Shown: positions 1 through 12,480, counted from the first letter of the stretch. The stretch: DNA of 64,000 nt from Manis javanica (GCF_040802235.1 NC_133156.1:138367173-138431172); one strand, 5' to 3'. The notes: a model not told the origin generated them from the letters alone. Numbers and translations are program-made.

Positions 1-454
1 AGCCCCTGCTGTGATTTTTTGTCATCACACATTTACAGATCCTGACTTGAGTAACTTTGAGAACTAATGTTGTACAAGGAAATAATTTGATAGCTACTCA
101 TATCCAGTAATCAATAGTGGTCCTTGTAATAACTGAATGTCAAAGAGGCTTAAAACCCTTCAGAAACATCCTATTCTCAAATTATGGCAATACATATCTT
201 CTTCAGAAACATTTTCCAAATGAAAGGAAATTGAATGTATACAATCATTTCCAGTTAGTGAAGAAGGACTTCGGGTCTCTTGTGGTTTACTACACTCAGG
301 TGAAAAGCTTAATTGAATAAATTGTTTATTTGGTATATACTTAATGATTCAGCTTTCTAAGTTTGCCTATATTCAGTCCAAGATTTTGCAATCAAAGACT
401 CCTAAGAACAAATACCTTCCTGTCAAATAAAATATTCAGTCATTGACCAACTGC

Positions 455-600
455 ACAGACTAGACAGGATGCATATTATATTCTAATTTTACAGAAGAAA
501 AAACTGAGTTTCAAAGAGTTTACTTACACACGTTGGTCAATTTTACCAGCTTTTCAGAGGGTACCAGAATCCAAGTCTTTCATTCAGCTACTCTGTTCAA
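455..600 (-). repeat. MIR SINE remnant
   Basis: A diverged antisense MIR: an ATTTTACAGAAGAAAAAACTGAG core, followed by the usual spacing to the 'aatccaagtct' segment. Limits are approximate. Confidence 0.5.
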
Positions 601-1319
601 TACATACAGGTTTGTTTGAGGAGAAAAAAAATTGTACACGGAGGGTTAAGAAATGGAAGTTACTAGAATAAAGAGAGCATGGAAACAAAAGCACTGTCCT
701 ATAGGATTTGAAATATTTAAATCATTTCTCTCTCATGTAATTGCTCTAAATTCTCTTCCCATTATTAGAGATGTAATTTAATTGTTAAAAAGACTGTTTG
801 AAAAAATAACTTTCAAAAGGAATGTTAAGGCTTGAACTAGGCGGTGGCAGCTTTAAAAATCTCAACTGTGGAGGGAAATACTTCTCTCCTCCATACCTAG
901 AATGGTAGGGAAGAAACAAAATATCAATGGGATGAAGATCCTGGGGATTGGGGAGGGATCTGGTAGGGTTGTGGGGGTGGTCCATGATGGAAGAGGACAA
1001 TGAATAAAACCTGAATACAAAATAATTTGATTCAAACTTATGTAGATTACAACACACAGAGAGTTAATTTACTAGTTATTTAATTATGTATTTCAAGCCA
1101 GAAAAATTATCAATAACTGATTGTAGGACAAGTATAAATAGTCTATTTGCTATATTCGAATTTCTCTAGATAAGAATGCACAACTTACCTTTGTATGAGT
1201 AAGCGTCCATAACACTTGGCACAAATCATTTATGAACTAATTCTTAAAAAATAAATGCAAAGACTCCATTTCTTTGTTGCGCTCTTTTGTCATTTCTACA
1301 ATTTCCTCATGAGTGTTTC

Positions 1320-1358
1320 GGGAATTTTCCACTGTGTTTGGGAATTTTCCACTGTGTT
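1320..1358 (+). repeat. Tandem 20-bp repeat with GGAATTTTCC motif
   Basis: Two adjacent copies of a 20-bp unit beginning GGGAATTTTCC lie at 1320-1339 and 1340-1358. Each contains GGAATTTTCC, which fits the NF-kB/Rel binding consensus. No nearby gene is known, so regulatory use is speculative. Confidence 0.8.
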
Positions 1359-1439
1359 GAAGTGTTAACAGAGGTGGTACAATGCAGGATTCCCAGCTCT
1401 GAATGCTCATTAGGTGATTCACAAATGCAGCCAGGATGA

Positions 1440-1720
1440 ACTCCCTGTGTAGTGGAAAGGGCACAGGCCTGGATGGCAGAAGACCTGAGCTGCAGCACCA
1501 ACTCTCAAATCTAAAATTTAACAATATTACGTTGGTTTTATTAACCTGTTGTCTGTACCATTTGAATTATAGTCCTTATGCAGGGTACTGCAGCTCATAT
1601 AATTTGGGGGACCTTGTTGGGAAAAAGAATATAAAATATCTTAACTTTCTGAATGTTAGAAAACTGAACAACCAACTGAATACAAGGCTAAGTGTCGATA
1701 GTTTCACAGTAAATCCCACT
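1440..1720 (+). repeat. MIR-like SINE remnant
   Basis: The start GTGGAAAGGGCACAGGCCTGG resembles the 5' tRNA-derived end of MIR. The rest is strongly diverged. Confidence 0.4.
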
Positions 1721-2379
1721 CTGACTTTACCATCAAATTAGTGAACATGTCTCTCTGAAGGGTAGATATGAAGTTGCATCGCAGCTTTAAAGAAATGTGT
1801 GTGGTGGTATTATAATGATGGAGGAGGGAAAGGATGAGGGGCTGGCGTGGCATCTGTCGAGGAGAGGGAGTCTATTATAAAAGTCACAGCCTCAAGGAGA
1901 ATTTGCTCCTCTCTGAACCTACAGTGCCACCATCACTACCACACATACATGGAATGTTTTTTTCCCTTATACTGTATAATCTGTATACATACTGTGTAAT
2001 ACTGTATATAGAGATAATCACCGACTGTCAGCTTTTATATTCTTGTTGTTCAAACAGTTTCCTTTGCGATTAGAAGTCATCCCTGAAATCATGGGCTGAA
2101 GTTAGGAATGTAAGACTTGGATCTGGAACACGGGAAGTTCTTTGCATACATAGAAATTATATATTCATCAATATAACCTGAAAATCCCCTTTGACCCCTT
2201 TGATGTAATGTCCTTTTCTATATCCTAGAGATCTCATCTATTCAAATGACTTCAACAGCCACACACATCTTTTTTCTCATTTTATTATATGTCCTGATTA
2301 CACATTCAGGTGCTGATGAAACCTACCTACTGCTGTCCAGTCTTCTGAATGCAAGAGAGATATGCAGGCCTTCCAGACC

Positions 2380-3480
2380 TCCACATTTCACCTCATACAT
2401 CATCAGTTCACGAGTGTAAGCACAGAATCTACCCAGTCCTCTGCCAGGAACCCCATCTCAGTGAAGGATCCACACAGCCATCTAAGCAGGAAGCCTTGAT
2501 TTCAGCTAGACTCCTTCCTCTTCCTCACCCCTGACATTTTATTGATCACTAAATCCCATGGATTCTGCCCCTGTCTCTATATATATCACCTCTGTCTCTC
2601 CACTGTCCCTAATTTGGGGCAGGCCCTCATCAGCTTGCATTCAATTACTATAATAACTGATGAACAGGTTTACCCTACTTCCAGTGCACTGCCAAAGTAT
2701 TCTTTCTACAGTGCAAATTTGATCATGTTTGCAATCCTTTAAAGCTCCCCACTTTCTTTTTTTTTTGAGAGGGCATCTCTCATATTTATTGATCAAATGG
2801 TTGTTAACAACAATAAAATTCTGTATAGGGGGGTCAATGCTCAATGCACAATCATTAATCCATCTCAAGCCTAGTTCTTGTCAGTCTCCAATCTTCTGAA
2901 GCATAACGAACAAGTTCTTATATGGTGAATGAATTCTTACATAGTGAGTAAGTTCTTACATGGTGAACAGTGCAAGGGCAGTCATCACAGAAACTTTCGG
3001 TTCTGATCACGCATTATGAACTATAAACAATCAGGTCAAATATGAATATTCTTTTGATTTTTATACTTGATTTATATGTGGATCCCTCATTTCTCCCTTT
3101 ATTATTATTATTATTTTTATTTTTAATAAACTGCTGAAGTGGTAGGTAGATGCAAGATAAAGGTAGAAAACATAGTTTAGTGTTGTAAGAGAGCAATTGT
3201 AGATGATCAGGTGTGTGCCTGTAGACTATGTGCTAATCCGATAAAGCTCCCCACTTTTGAAGATAAAATCCTCAAGGGCTTGCCACATTAAGGATGTGGC
3301 TTCTGACTTGCTCCCCCTGTTGCTCTTCGGTCCAGGATGAAAGAACCTCTTACAGTTCTTCAGCACACCAGCTGTCTCATTTCTGTACCTCTGCCTTGCT
3401 GTCTCTCCTGGATTCTTTGCCTACTTCTGCATGCAACACGTGTATCCTGTAGAGCTCAGCAGAGGCAGTAACAGTTCATA
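2380..3480 (+). repeat. LINE-2 fragment interrupted by the young element
   Basis: The flanks of the insertion join to a recognisable L2 3' segment: GCAAATTTGATCATG before, and the AAGATAAAATCCTCAAGGGC region after, correspond to the family's segment on cargo-like 'aaatctgatcatgtcactcccc...ataaagtcc' text. Only the 2640-2740 and 3258-3330 parts are convincing; the outer limits are approximate. Confidence 0.55.
2741..3257 (-). mobile_element. Young retrotransposed element, copy 1 (with 15-bp target duplication)
   Basis: The element body is 2756-3242. It is in reverse orientation, seen as a poly-T start at 2756 that represents its poly(A) tail. It is flanked by a perfect 15-bp direct repeat, AAAGCTCCCCACTTT, at 2741-2755 and 3243-3257. 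It is closely similar over its whole length to the copy at 16898-17418, including an internal AT-rich ATT-repeat tract, but is about 40 bp shorter at the 5' end. A poly(A) tail, target duplication and 5' truncation are the marks of LINE-1-type target-primed insertion. It may be the 3' end of a lineage-specific L1 or a non-autonomous family; I cannot name it. It sits inside an older LINE-2. Confidence 0.85.
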
Positions 3481-3879
3481 GAAGTTTCCCTGGCTTCTCC
3501 TGACATCCAGGCTGAGTTAGATGACTGTTTGCTGGGAATAGGAAAAAAGGATGTAGAAACAGCAAGCTTAGATAACTCTTATGAAAGAGGACAGAAAAAT
3601 AAAGCAGTTACTATGATTCAATAGCTTTAACTCTGCATAGGATAACTTTGGGACAGAGCACAGTAAAATCAATCTGAAATCTCTGACTTGGTGCTCCCAG
3701 CAAACTGCTCAACTAATGTTTTTGAATTAGATTTCTTGCTCTGATTTAGTTATATTTAGTCCCCTAGCTCAACTTTTAAGACTTTGATGATAGTCTTATC
3801 AGTTAGAGATTGGGCCAATCTCTAACACTAGTGCTACTCCTAAATTCAAAGAGTAAAGACAAAAACCATATTTTGAGCT

Positions 3880-6810
3880 GTAATATGTTACATAAAATTG
3901 ACATTAGTTATTCTTTAATTGTTTGATAGAATTCATGAATAAAGCTATCTGGGTCTGGAGTTTTCTTGGGAAGGTTTTTGAATAAAAATGCATGTCTTTA
4001 ATTATTATAGCTCTATTCAGATTTTTTATTTCCTCCTTGTGCCAGTTTTAGTAATTTGTGTCTTTCAAGTTACTTGCCCTTTAATTTGAATTGTTGAATT
4101 TATTGATATAAAGTTGTCCATAAAATTTCTTTATTATTCCTTTAATGTCTATAGATCATTACCAAGTCTTCCCTTTCATTCTTATTATTGGTAATTTGTG
4201 TCTTCTCTATTTCTTTTCTTGGTCAGTCTAGGGTGTGAACAATTTTGTTAATGTTTTCAATGAACTAAATTTTTTTTCACATTTTTTGCTGTGATTCATC
4301 TGTTTTTCTATTTCATTAATATCCCCTCTCACATTATTATTTTCTTCCTTCTGTTGATTTGGGGCTTGCACATCTTTCCCTAGGTTCTTAAGGTGAAAGC
4401 AGTAACTGTTGACTTTAACCCTTTTCTCTATATAATCAAATAAGGATGTATAGTTTCCCCCAAACAAGGCAACCCACAAATTTGGGAATGGGGTATTTTC
4501 ATTATCATTCACTTAAGAATATTTTTCTAGCTTCATTTTTGACTCAGGGACTAAGACATAGGTATGTTAATTTCTAAACATATTGGGATTTTCTGATGTC
4601 CACTTTTAAACTATTTCATAATTTAATAACTTTGTTATCAGAGAATATATCCTGTATGGTTCCAGTTCTTTAACTTCACTATAGCTTGTTTTATGGCACA
4701 ACATACAGTCTACATTGGTGGATGTTCCATGAGCACTTGGGGAAAAATATGTATTGTGCTAGTCAAGTTAGCAATGGTGCTCTATAAATCTACTCTATCC
4801 ACACAGGGGTTTTGTATACTTATTTTGTCTATTACGGAGACAGGAGTATTCAACCTAAAATTTTAATTGTTGAATCTTCCTGTTTCTCCCTTCTGTTTCT
4901 TTACAATTTAGCAGATTCTTTTAGCACTTGTTTGTCTAAAAATGCCAGGTTTTTCACTGTGAACTTTGAATTTATGTGATTAGGTATAATGACTTCCTGA
5001 TGAGTTGGCCATGTTTTCATATGAAGTGTCCCTTGTTTTCTCTTATATTTATTTTCCTGAAGTCTAATTTGTCTGATATTAATATAGCCACCCTGGCATT
5101 CTTGTGAAGGATACTTGGGTGGGATGCCTTGTCTTCTTCCATCCTTTCTTTCTTTTAAATAGCATATTGTTTTTAAAAATAAAATCCAATCTGATAATCT
5201 TTTCCTTTTAACTAGAGTACAGTCCCATTAAGGTAATTATCAAGCAAAAAGGATTGTTTCTATATGTCATCTTGTATTTGTTCTCTTTTTGCCCATTAGA
5301 CCTTTGGGTTTTTTTCTTCCCTCTTTTTCTGCCTTCTCTTGGATTAAGTATTTTTTAGGATTCTGTTTTATGTCCTCTACTTTTTTTAAAGCTATGCCTC
5401 TTTTTTTCCTTTCTTTTAACAGTTTACAATATACATCTTTGGCATATTATGTCTATAGAAATATTTATATATTATATATGTATAATATATGTTATATAGT
5501 ATACTTCCATTTCTCTAGAATTAAACAGTAAGAAAAAATTTATATTATTTATCTATTTGCTTTTGCTGAAATTCTCCATTCCTTTGTATAGACTGAATGT
5601 CCATCTGATATCTCTTTCCTTTAGTCTGAAGAATTTAATGTAACTTGTAGTGCCTGTGTACTGGTGACAGATTCTTTTAGCACTTGTTTGTCTAAAAATG
5701 TCTTTGTTTTTCCTTCATTTTTGAAAGATGCTTTCACAAGATTTTAGATTTTGTTTCTTTTTACTCTCAGTACTTTAAAGATGCCAATCTGATGTAGCTT
5801 GCCTTAGATTGTTTCCAATAAGGTTATAGTCACTGTTAACTTTTATGCTGACTCCTTTTAAGATTTTCTCTTTACAACTTTATTTTGGAAAATAGTCTTT
5901 CCAAAAGAATATCTTATACTTTCAAAGTATTCAAAGACTGAGATTAATCCCATGTTTCTAAAAATAAACTATTCACATTTTTTATTGACTTTTCTCTGGT
6001 TCTATATCATGTTTCACTGCTTCTCAAAGTCTAGTAATTTTTTTATTATTTGCTACATATTCTGGATGCTATGTTGCTGAATAGCTGGCTTTTCCATTCT
6101 TATTTAATAGAATGTTGAGTTTTGTTTCCAGGAGATAATTTACTTAAGCTTGACATATTCAAGCATCATTTTAAAGATTTGCTAGGAGAATTTTAGAGTT
6201 GTTTTTGCTGTGGATCCAGATTAACATGACTTTCCCTGCGGCTTGATTGAATGTCAGGGCTATTTAATCAGGTGTCTCCACTCTGACTGGTCAGAAGTCA
6301 GATGTCTCCCAGCCAGCATGAGGTCTAGGAATTGGTCAACTCAGATTTTCCCAGTCATTTTTCTTTCATGGGTAGTTGTTATTTTTCCCCAACTTATGGA
6401 TTCTTGCCCCACCTACACACAGTTTTGTACCGGGCCACAGACTAAGGAGAACTATGTACAGAATCTGGTTTTCTTTCTGGCATGGGTCTCTTCTCCCATT
6501 TCGACCCACGATCCCAGTCGCCTCGGCAGCCTGGAGCTGTGATCCCTGCCCTCTCGGCGCTGTGGGGCTTCTGCGCTCTGGGCTCCCTCCTCCTGCACAA
6601 GGTGCCTCCAGGCGGAAAGCTGGCGGAATTGGGATGCTCATCTTCTGTTTCTTTATCTCAGAGATCGCAGATCTGTGTTGCCTATTGTCTAGCGTCTAAA
6701 AACAGTCATTTCCTATATTTTGTCTAGTTTTATAGTTGTCCCAGGTGAGAAGATTAGTATGGCAAAAGTTATTTTGTGATGGCTGCAAGCGGAAGACCAC
6801 TAACGTGTTT
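3880..6810 (-). mobile_element. Old LINE-1 (L1ME-type), 5' half, antisense
   Basis: Read on the minus strand this is the front part of an ancient L1. The 5' UTR-like GC-rich region lies at about 6200-6810, a middle region at 5700-6100, the start of ORF2 (endonuclease) near 5050-5250, and reverse-transcriptase-side text at 3900-4400. Antisense landmarks include 'tctgggtctggagttttcttgggaagg' type sequence near 3947 and 'tttgtctgatattaatatagcc' near 5070. All frames are broken by stops and indels, so it is inert. The order is colinear with L1 but has internal deletions. A 33-bp segment occurs twice within it (4912-4944 and 5668-5700). Confidence 0.75.
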
Positions 6811-7149
6811 TGAAATATACCTGGTAAGGTTATTACTCAGCCATCTTTGCAAGGTTTAAAAATTTATTTGTCTTATGAATATTACATGAAGAACAGGTTT
6901 CGTTTTCTCTTTCAACAATATTGGCTAGAATTTCCCAAGTCCCGAGAAGTAAAGTTTTCACTCTATAAACCTTGGATACCTTCCCAAGGTTTCCCTTTTC
7001 AAAACTGAAATGGCAAAAAAAAGAAGTAATCAAAATTCTATAAGAAATTTTATACACTGGCTATCCCAGTACAATCTTAATGCTGCTTTATTAAAGTCAG
7101 AGGGAGATTTATTTTTTGAGTTTGGAATGGTTTGCAAGCTTCAAAGAGC

Positions 7150-7345
7150 TGTAGACTAAATATCAGAAGATATTGAATCTTGTCCTGGTATGTCACTTCC
7201 TAATCATGTGATCTTGGGAAAAGGTGGTAGCTTCCTCCTCTATGGTATTAAAGCTGGTTCATCTATCTCATGAGATTAATATGTGGTTTAGATGTAATTA
7301 AGTAGATCATAAAGGACATTGTAGACTGTAAAACACTGTTTATGT
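7150..7345 (+). repeat. MIR SINE
   Basis: It shows the MIR order: a CACTTCCTAATCATGTGATCTTGGG core (family 'tagctgtgtgaccttggg'), then a pyrimidine-rich exon-like segment, 'catgagattaatatg' and a 3' 'actgtaaaacac'. It is diverged but colinear. Confidence 0.65.
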
Positions 7346-7388
7346 GTATATATATATATGCATATGTGTATATATATATATATATGTA
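7338..7388 (+). repeat. (TA)n/(TG)n microsatellite
   Basis: A tract of alternating TATATA with interspersed TGTA and GCATATG at the 3' end of the MIR. Confidence 0.9.
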
Positions 7389-8239
7389 TTTCTCCTCCCA
7401 CCTGATAAATATAAGGCAAATTCATGAGTAAAGGTGATAAATTCAAGTGTGAATTTTTCTAAGAAAGAAAGAGGTCAATGATATAATAGAAATAAGAACT
7501 TACTTAGAGGGAACAACTTATTTTTACTTTGTAATAAATTAATTGAAAATCATTGATGTGTTCTTAGAGGCAAATTGCATTCAACTTGGCCAAAATTTGC
7601 TTAAAAGTGGTATGACCAAATGTTTTTAGGATTTTAATCATGTCTTAGTTTTAGCTATGGGAGTATATTCTGAAATAGTTATTACACTGATAAAATTTCT
7701 TGATGAAATACTATAAATACTATTTACATTTTTTGAACCAAACAGTTATTTCAGAGCATCATTTGGATAACACTTTGACTTCCCTTATTAATGGGTTTAT
7801 TTATGTCAAGATGAACTTGCTTCTCTTAGTAATCATATAATCACAGAATCATAAGACATGAGATACAGAAGACACCATGGACCAGAACTGAGCCAAGACT
7901 CCATTTTATAAAATTAAACACTCTGATGGTGACCAGCTCTGGGGAATCCATGGGCAGTGTAGACAGAAAGGCACTTATTACAAAATGGAGAAATAAATAA
8001 ATGTCATGTCCATCCACATCTATAGAACATGACACTTTGTTTTCAGGAGTTGTAGAATCTACTAACATTTTTAACATTTTTGTCAACCCTAGTGGAAGCA
8101 TTGTCCTCAGTATTTGGGGAAGTTACAAAGGGACTGAACAATAGTTTTTCCCTTAAGTATTTGATGCTGAGATGAGAAAGAAAGCCCAGTGCAGAGAGAC
8201 TGCATTATCATTTCTGTATATATGAGTTTGGGCAGCTGA

Positions 8240-9284
8240 CTTGAACTTAGTTTTATGAAGGTTTACCATGTACCAAGTTGTTGTAGTTGCAATGGGTACA
8301 AAAATGTAAAAGAGAAGGTTCTTAACCTCTTTGGCCTTGAAGTTTGATAGTTATGAAAGATATGCAGGCCAAGATGTGCACTAATCTGAGCAGGTCCTGA
8401 ATTGACAAAAAAGGAAGTGAAACTGGTACTGGGGGTGAAAGAAGGGTGGAGATTTGCACAATATTTAGGAAGTAGGCAACGGGAATTAGTAGCTAATTGG
8501 TTATAGTAGGTAAGGGAGAAGAAGGCATCTAAGATACTAGTAGCTTCTCTATTAGGGTAAGTGGTCTTGGGATGCTGCCACCAGAGAGATTACTAAGGAG
8601 TTGTAAAATTAGTAGCACTGGGAGCAGAAACAATGAGGTTTATTTTTTGACATGTTAACTTTGAGATGTCTGTGGAAAATCCTGCTAGAAATTCCAGGAA
8701 GAACTTTGAGTATATATAACCTTTGCCAAGCAAAGAGATCTGGACTAGAGAAAATGATTTGGGGATTTAGATTATTTGAGACATAATGCATGAAGTTATC
8801 TGGGAAAAGAGTGTAGGGAAAATATTACTGCAAGGAAGAAATCCTAGAGAAGACCATATTTTAAGGGGCTAGCTGAAGTAATTGTATAACATTATGAAGA
8901 AGACCGAGAGAGGATAGTCATAAATATAGAAGTTAGCCGCGTCCTCCTGCTTGCATGGCTGATAAGACCCGGGGCATTGTAGAATATGTGAGGAAGTCCT
9001 GGTCAGGAAGAAATAAGGGGAAGTCTGAGGGCTGTGATTTTCTTTGTTGCTCCTAAAAAATGGACCAGGTACATAGATGTGCCTGTTTTCCACCTCTCAA
9101 GGAAGGTGTGTGAGGATGAAGTCATTATAACTGCAGCATCCATCTTGGGACTCTGAAGTAACAGGCATGAAATTGAAACCAACGAGTCACTGAAGGCTGG
9201 AGAAGAGGAAGAAGAGGGCCCCCGAGGGATTTTGTTGCAGGTAAACCTGGAAGGTCTGCCTCTGCCTACTTTTCCTGTAACAAA
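8240..9284 (-). repeat. LINE-2-like fragment, antisense (part 1)
   Basis: GACATGTTAACTTTGAGATG near 8650 and the following GTCTGTGG/TCTGGACTAGAG spacing match the antisense text of old L2-type repeats as I remember it. It appears to resume beyond the MLT1 LTR at 9712. Diverged; limits approximate. Confidence 0.45.
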
Positions 9285-9712
9285 TGATACTTGTCTTGGA
9301 CTGAACTGTGTCCCTCCCCACCCCCAACTCCTGCCCCACTTCAATATGTGGATGCCCTAACTTCCAGCGTGTCTGTATTTGGAGATAAGATCGTTAGAGG
9401 TAATTAAGGTTAAATGAGTTCATAAGGGTGGGGCCCTGATCTGACCGGACTGGTGGTCTTACAAGAAGAGCGAGAGCTCCCTTTTTCTCTCTGCAGAGAC
9501 GAAAGAGGAAAGTCTTCGCACAGAGGAAAGTACGTGAGGGGACACAGTGGGAAAGTGGCCATTTGCAAGCCAGGAAGAGAACCTCCACCAGGAGCTCAGT
9601 TGGCTGGTACCTTGATCTGGGGCTGCCAACATCTGGAACTATGAGAAAATATGTTATAAGTCATCCAATCTATGATATATCCTTACGGCAACCCAAACTG
9701 ACTAAATAAGAC
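9285..9712 (+). mobile_element. MLT1 LTR (ERVL-MaLR)
   Basis: A near-complete solo LTR. Diagnostic text in order: TTGGACTGAACTGTGTCC start, 'tctgtatttggagataag', 'ggtaattaaggttaaatgag', 'cataagggtggggccctgat', 'gtgaggggacacagt', 'aagccaggaagagaacc', 'ggctggtaccttgat', and the end 'ggcaacccaaactgactaaata'. It splits the surrounding minus-strand L2-like sequence. Confidence 0.85.
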
Positions 9713-10420
9713 CCTATATATTGTTAAGAGAGAGAAAAGAAGGAAGGAAGGAAGGAGGGAAAGAAGGGTGGGAGAGGATGATACGGAAATCATGAAAGAT
9801 AGATTATTTCCAGAGGATGAAATGGTTAAAAATCTCAAAGCACTTACAAAGATCAAATTCAGTAAGAGTGAAAATAATTTCAGCTTGTTAGTGACCCTAA
9901 CAATTCAAGTGAAGTGGGTGATATCCAGGTGACCCTAGAACAGGAATGAATAGGAACTGAGCAAGGGACAACAAACACTGACGATATTCTCAGGAAGGTT
10001 GTTGAAGGGATGAGAGGGAGGTATCTAAAGAGACACAGACAAAGAGGAATTCGTCTTTAGAATGGAGAAGATTGCTACATTTTTATAAGCAGAGGGTCAT
10101 GAGTCAGGAAAGAGGGAGAGGCTGAAGATACAGGAAAAAGAAAGTTATGGAGAAAGTCTCTGAAAAGGAGGGAAGGGTAGGCTTACAGAAGAAGAAAAAT
10201 GAAGATTTTTGACTCCAAATAGAAAGGACACATCATTCTCAGATCACAGAGAGAAGTGAGGAGGGCCGTTCTATGAATAAGAGGAAGGAAAGGGTCGGGT
10301 GGCAAAGGGCAGAGCAGTGATATGATTCTTTGCCCTAAAGTGGGAGAGAATTTTGTTTGCCAAGAGGGAAGGGGACAGACATTGGCTTAGAAGAAGGAGT
10401 GGTGACATTCTACATCCCTG
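9713..10420 (-). repeat. Purine-rich LINE-2-like fragment, antisense (part 2)
   Basis: GGAAGG-type purine tracts (9735-9775) are followed by sequence similar in composition and order to the antisense L2-type element of 8.2-9.3 kb. The assignment rests on weak colinearity. Confidence 0.35.
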
Positions 10421-10914
10421 GACATGCTCAAACAGCTGCCTCTTGGCTGACTGAAAGAGTGGAATTAGCCCAGGAATGTGACCTTGTTAAGTCATGCATC
10501 TCACTGCATCCAAGTGAATGATAGGCCATTGGAGTTGCTGCTATAATTAGGTTAAAGTACATGCCACAGGGCCTTATCAAGATTGGTAGTGATCCCAGGG
10601 GATCTGTGACTACATCAGTTAAAACAGTAAAAGATGAATTAATTTGGTAAAGTTAAGGAGGTAGGTTTCGCAAGGTTTCTCTTAAAAATGAATTGTATCT
10701 CTAGGATTTGCTATCTTGTGACTTGATTCTATCAGTTTAGTGCCTATGGAATGATGAGCAATGTTTTTTTTTATTTCTGAATTCAGTGCATGGATAATTT
10801 GAAAATTTGAGCATAACTTGTATTGTCCCAGCCTTCTGGCTTGTGAAGGCTGTTCATCTTGGAGAAAGCAGAACCCTGTCAATCCTGGCAGCACAGTTTA
10901 GAAAAGATGGGCAA
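10420..10914. other. Intergenic, no feature seen
   Basis: Unclassified moderately AT-rich sequence between repeats; no gene supported. Confidence 0.5.
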
Positions 10915-11022
10915 TGTGCTGGGGGGTGAGGACTTAGTAATATGGGTGAATGTTGAAACCACAATATTGTTCATGTGAATCCTTCATAAGATTGTATATC
11001 AATCATACTTTAATAAAAAAAT
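10915..11022 (+). repeat. LINE-1 3'-end fragment
   Basis: The segment 'gattgtatatcaatcatactttaataaaaaa' is the characteristic 3' tail of an old L1; it ends in an A-rich stretch. Confidence 0.6.
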
Positions 11023-11579
11023 GTGATCACATTTCTCTCCTAATCAAAAACCTTCAATGATTCTCCACTCTATATAGGTTAAGTTGAAATGTTTCTTCAT
11101 TTTGTTCCAATGTTACAGTAATTAAATGAAAGGAAAATAGATTGACAAATAGTAAACACTCAATATCTAGGTTTGGAGGTTATAAATATATTAAAATGGT
11201 ATTTTTCTTCATCTCCCTTTCTTCCATTTCTGGCTTACCTCCTCTCTAGGATGTGGTACACACCTGGTTTCATTCTCAAGCTCCTGCCTAAAGAAACTAA
11301 ATTAGCAGGAAAATAAATTTGGTAAGAGTTGAAGGAGAAAGAGAGAAACATTTCAAACACAATAACACTCTAGAGAGATGCTTAGAGGTTTGTCTTCCAG
11401 ATCCTTTCTCTTGAGGATAAGATCAATAAAAAAAGATCCATTTTTTTTCATCCTGTCTCCAAAATCAGGTTCTGCCCCAGGTTCATCAATGCAGATGGTT
11501 TCAAATAACTAGCAGACTGAAGACAGATGGTAGGAACAACAAGATTCGTTGGAGAAGGCAAAGGTGTACCTAGAACAAA
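11023..11579. other. Intergenic, no feature seen
   Basis: AT-rich unclassified sequence; no gene or clear repeat. Confidence 0.5.
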
Positions 11580-11795
11580 GGTCCAATAACTACAACCAAA
11601 GAACCAAATTTGGTCTGCCATCTGCTTTTCAAATAAAGTTTTACTGGAACACACCACCTCAACCATTTCTGTAATGTTTATAGCTGCTTTCATGCTCCAA
11701 CAGCAGCAGTGGTAGTTGTGACAAAGACTGTCTTGTGAAACTTAAGTACTTACCATCTGGCCCATTTCAGAAAATATTTGCTGGTTCCTGATCAA
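11580..11795 (-). mobile_element. hAT-Charlie-type MER element
   Basis: Shows the pattern 'aaatttggtctgccatctg', CAAATAAAGTTTTACTGGAA, 'tatagctgctttcatgctcc' and the end 'aaatatttgctggttcctg'. This is the same family as the element at 60236-60556 in opposite orientation. Non-autonomous, no transposase. Confidence 0.7.
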
Positions 11796-12059
11796 GAAAA
11801 TCGTGGTCAAGAGAAAGGGTATCAAGAGCCATAGGGGCAGACTGACTTGGAAACCCCTGAGATGAGCTCATTACAAGATGAGGGGTTGTCAAGGAGAAAT
11901 TAGTGAACTATTAGACATCAACTTCTAGATTCTGGAGAGTGTTTTGGTGGCAGGACATAGTCTGGGAACGGATATGTGTGTATGCCCTTCCAAATAGTCA
12001 TTACCAAAGGAGCTACAAAAAAGATAAAGAAGGTATACCATCTTTTTACAGTTTTATCT

Positions 12060-12480
12060 CCCACTCCATCCCATCATGTCTTTTAAACATGCTTCACTGC
12101 AGCCTTCTTCCTAGAATGGAATCTGAATCCTCTAGTTGCTGGGACTTGGTGTGAGTTCCTTCCTACGTCTGTAGTGCTCTTTGACCCTGTTAAAGACCTT
12201 GAAGCATCAATCGAATTGCCACTCCAAAAGGTTTTCTCAGATACCCATATCCCCACCGCTCCCTGTGAGTTTGAGCTTCCTTAACACCACTTAGTGCAAC
12301 TCAATTTACACCAAATCTTAGAGCATTTATTTGTCTCTCCCACCAACTATTAGCAACTGGAAGGCAGAAATATGGCTCTTTGTTTTCATTTTTCAGTTGC
12401 ATCTTCCCAACTCTTAATCCTATCTCCTCATTATTACAGTGCCTTGCAGACTTCAAATATCTATTGACTTGAACCTGAGG
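12060..12480 (+). repeat. LINE-2 3'-end fragment
   Basis: Diverged L2 3' region: an 'aactggaaggcagaaatatgg' segment and 'cagtgccttgcagacttcaaat' near the end correspond to the L2 tail. Confidence 0.45.

Larger units (their letters stand above)
1..2379. other. Intergenic, AT-rich, mostly unclassified
   Basis: Apart from the MIR remnants and the 20-bp tandem repeat listed separately, I see no gene, exon or clear repeat here. Short reading frames lack any recognisable protein family. Confidence 0.6.
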
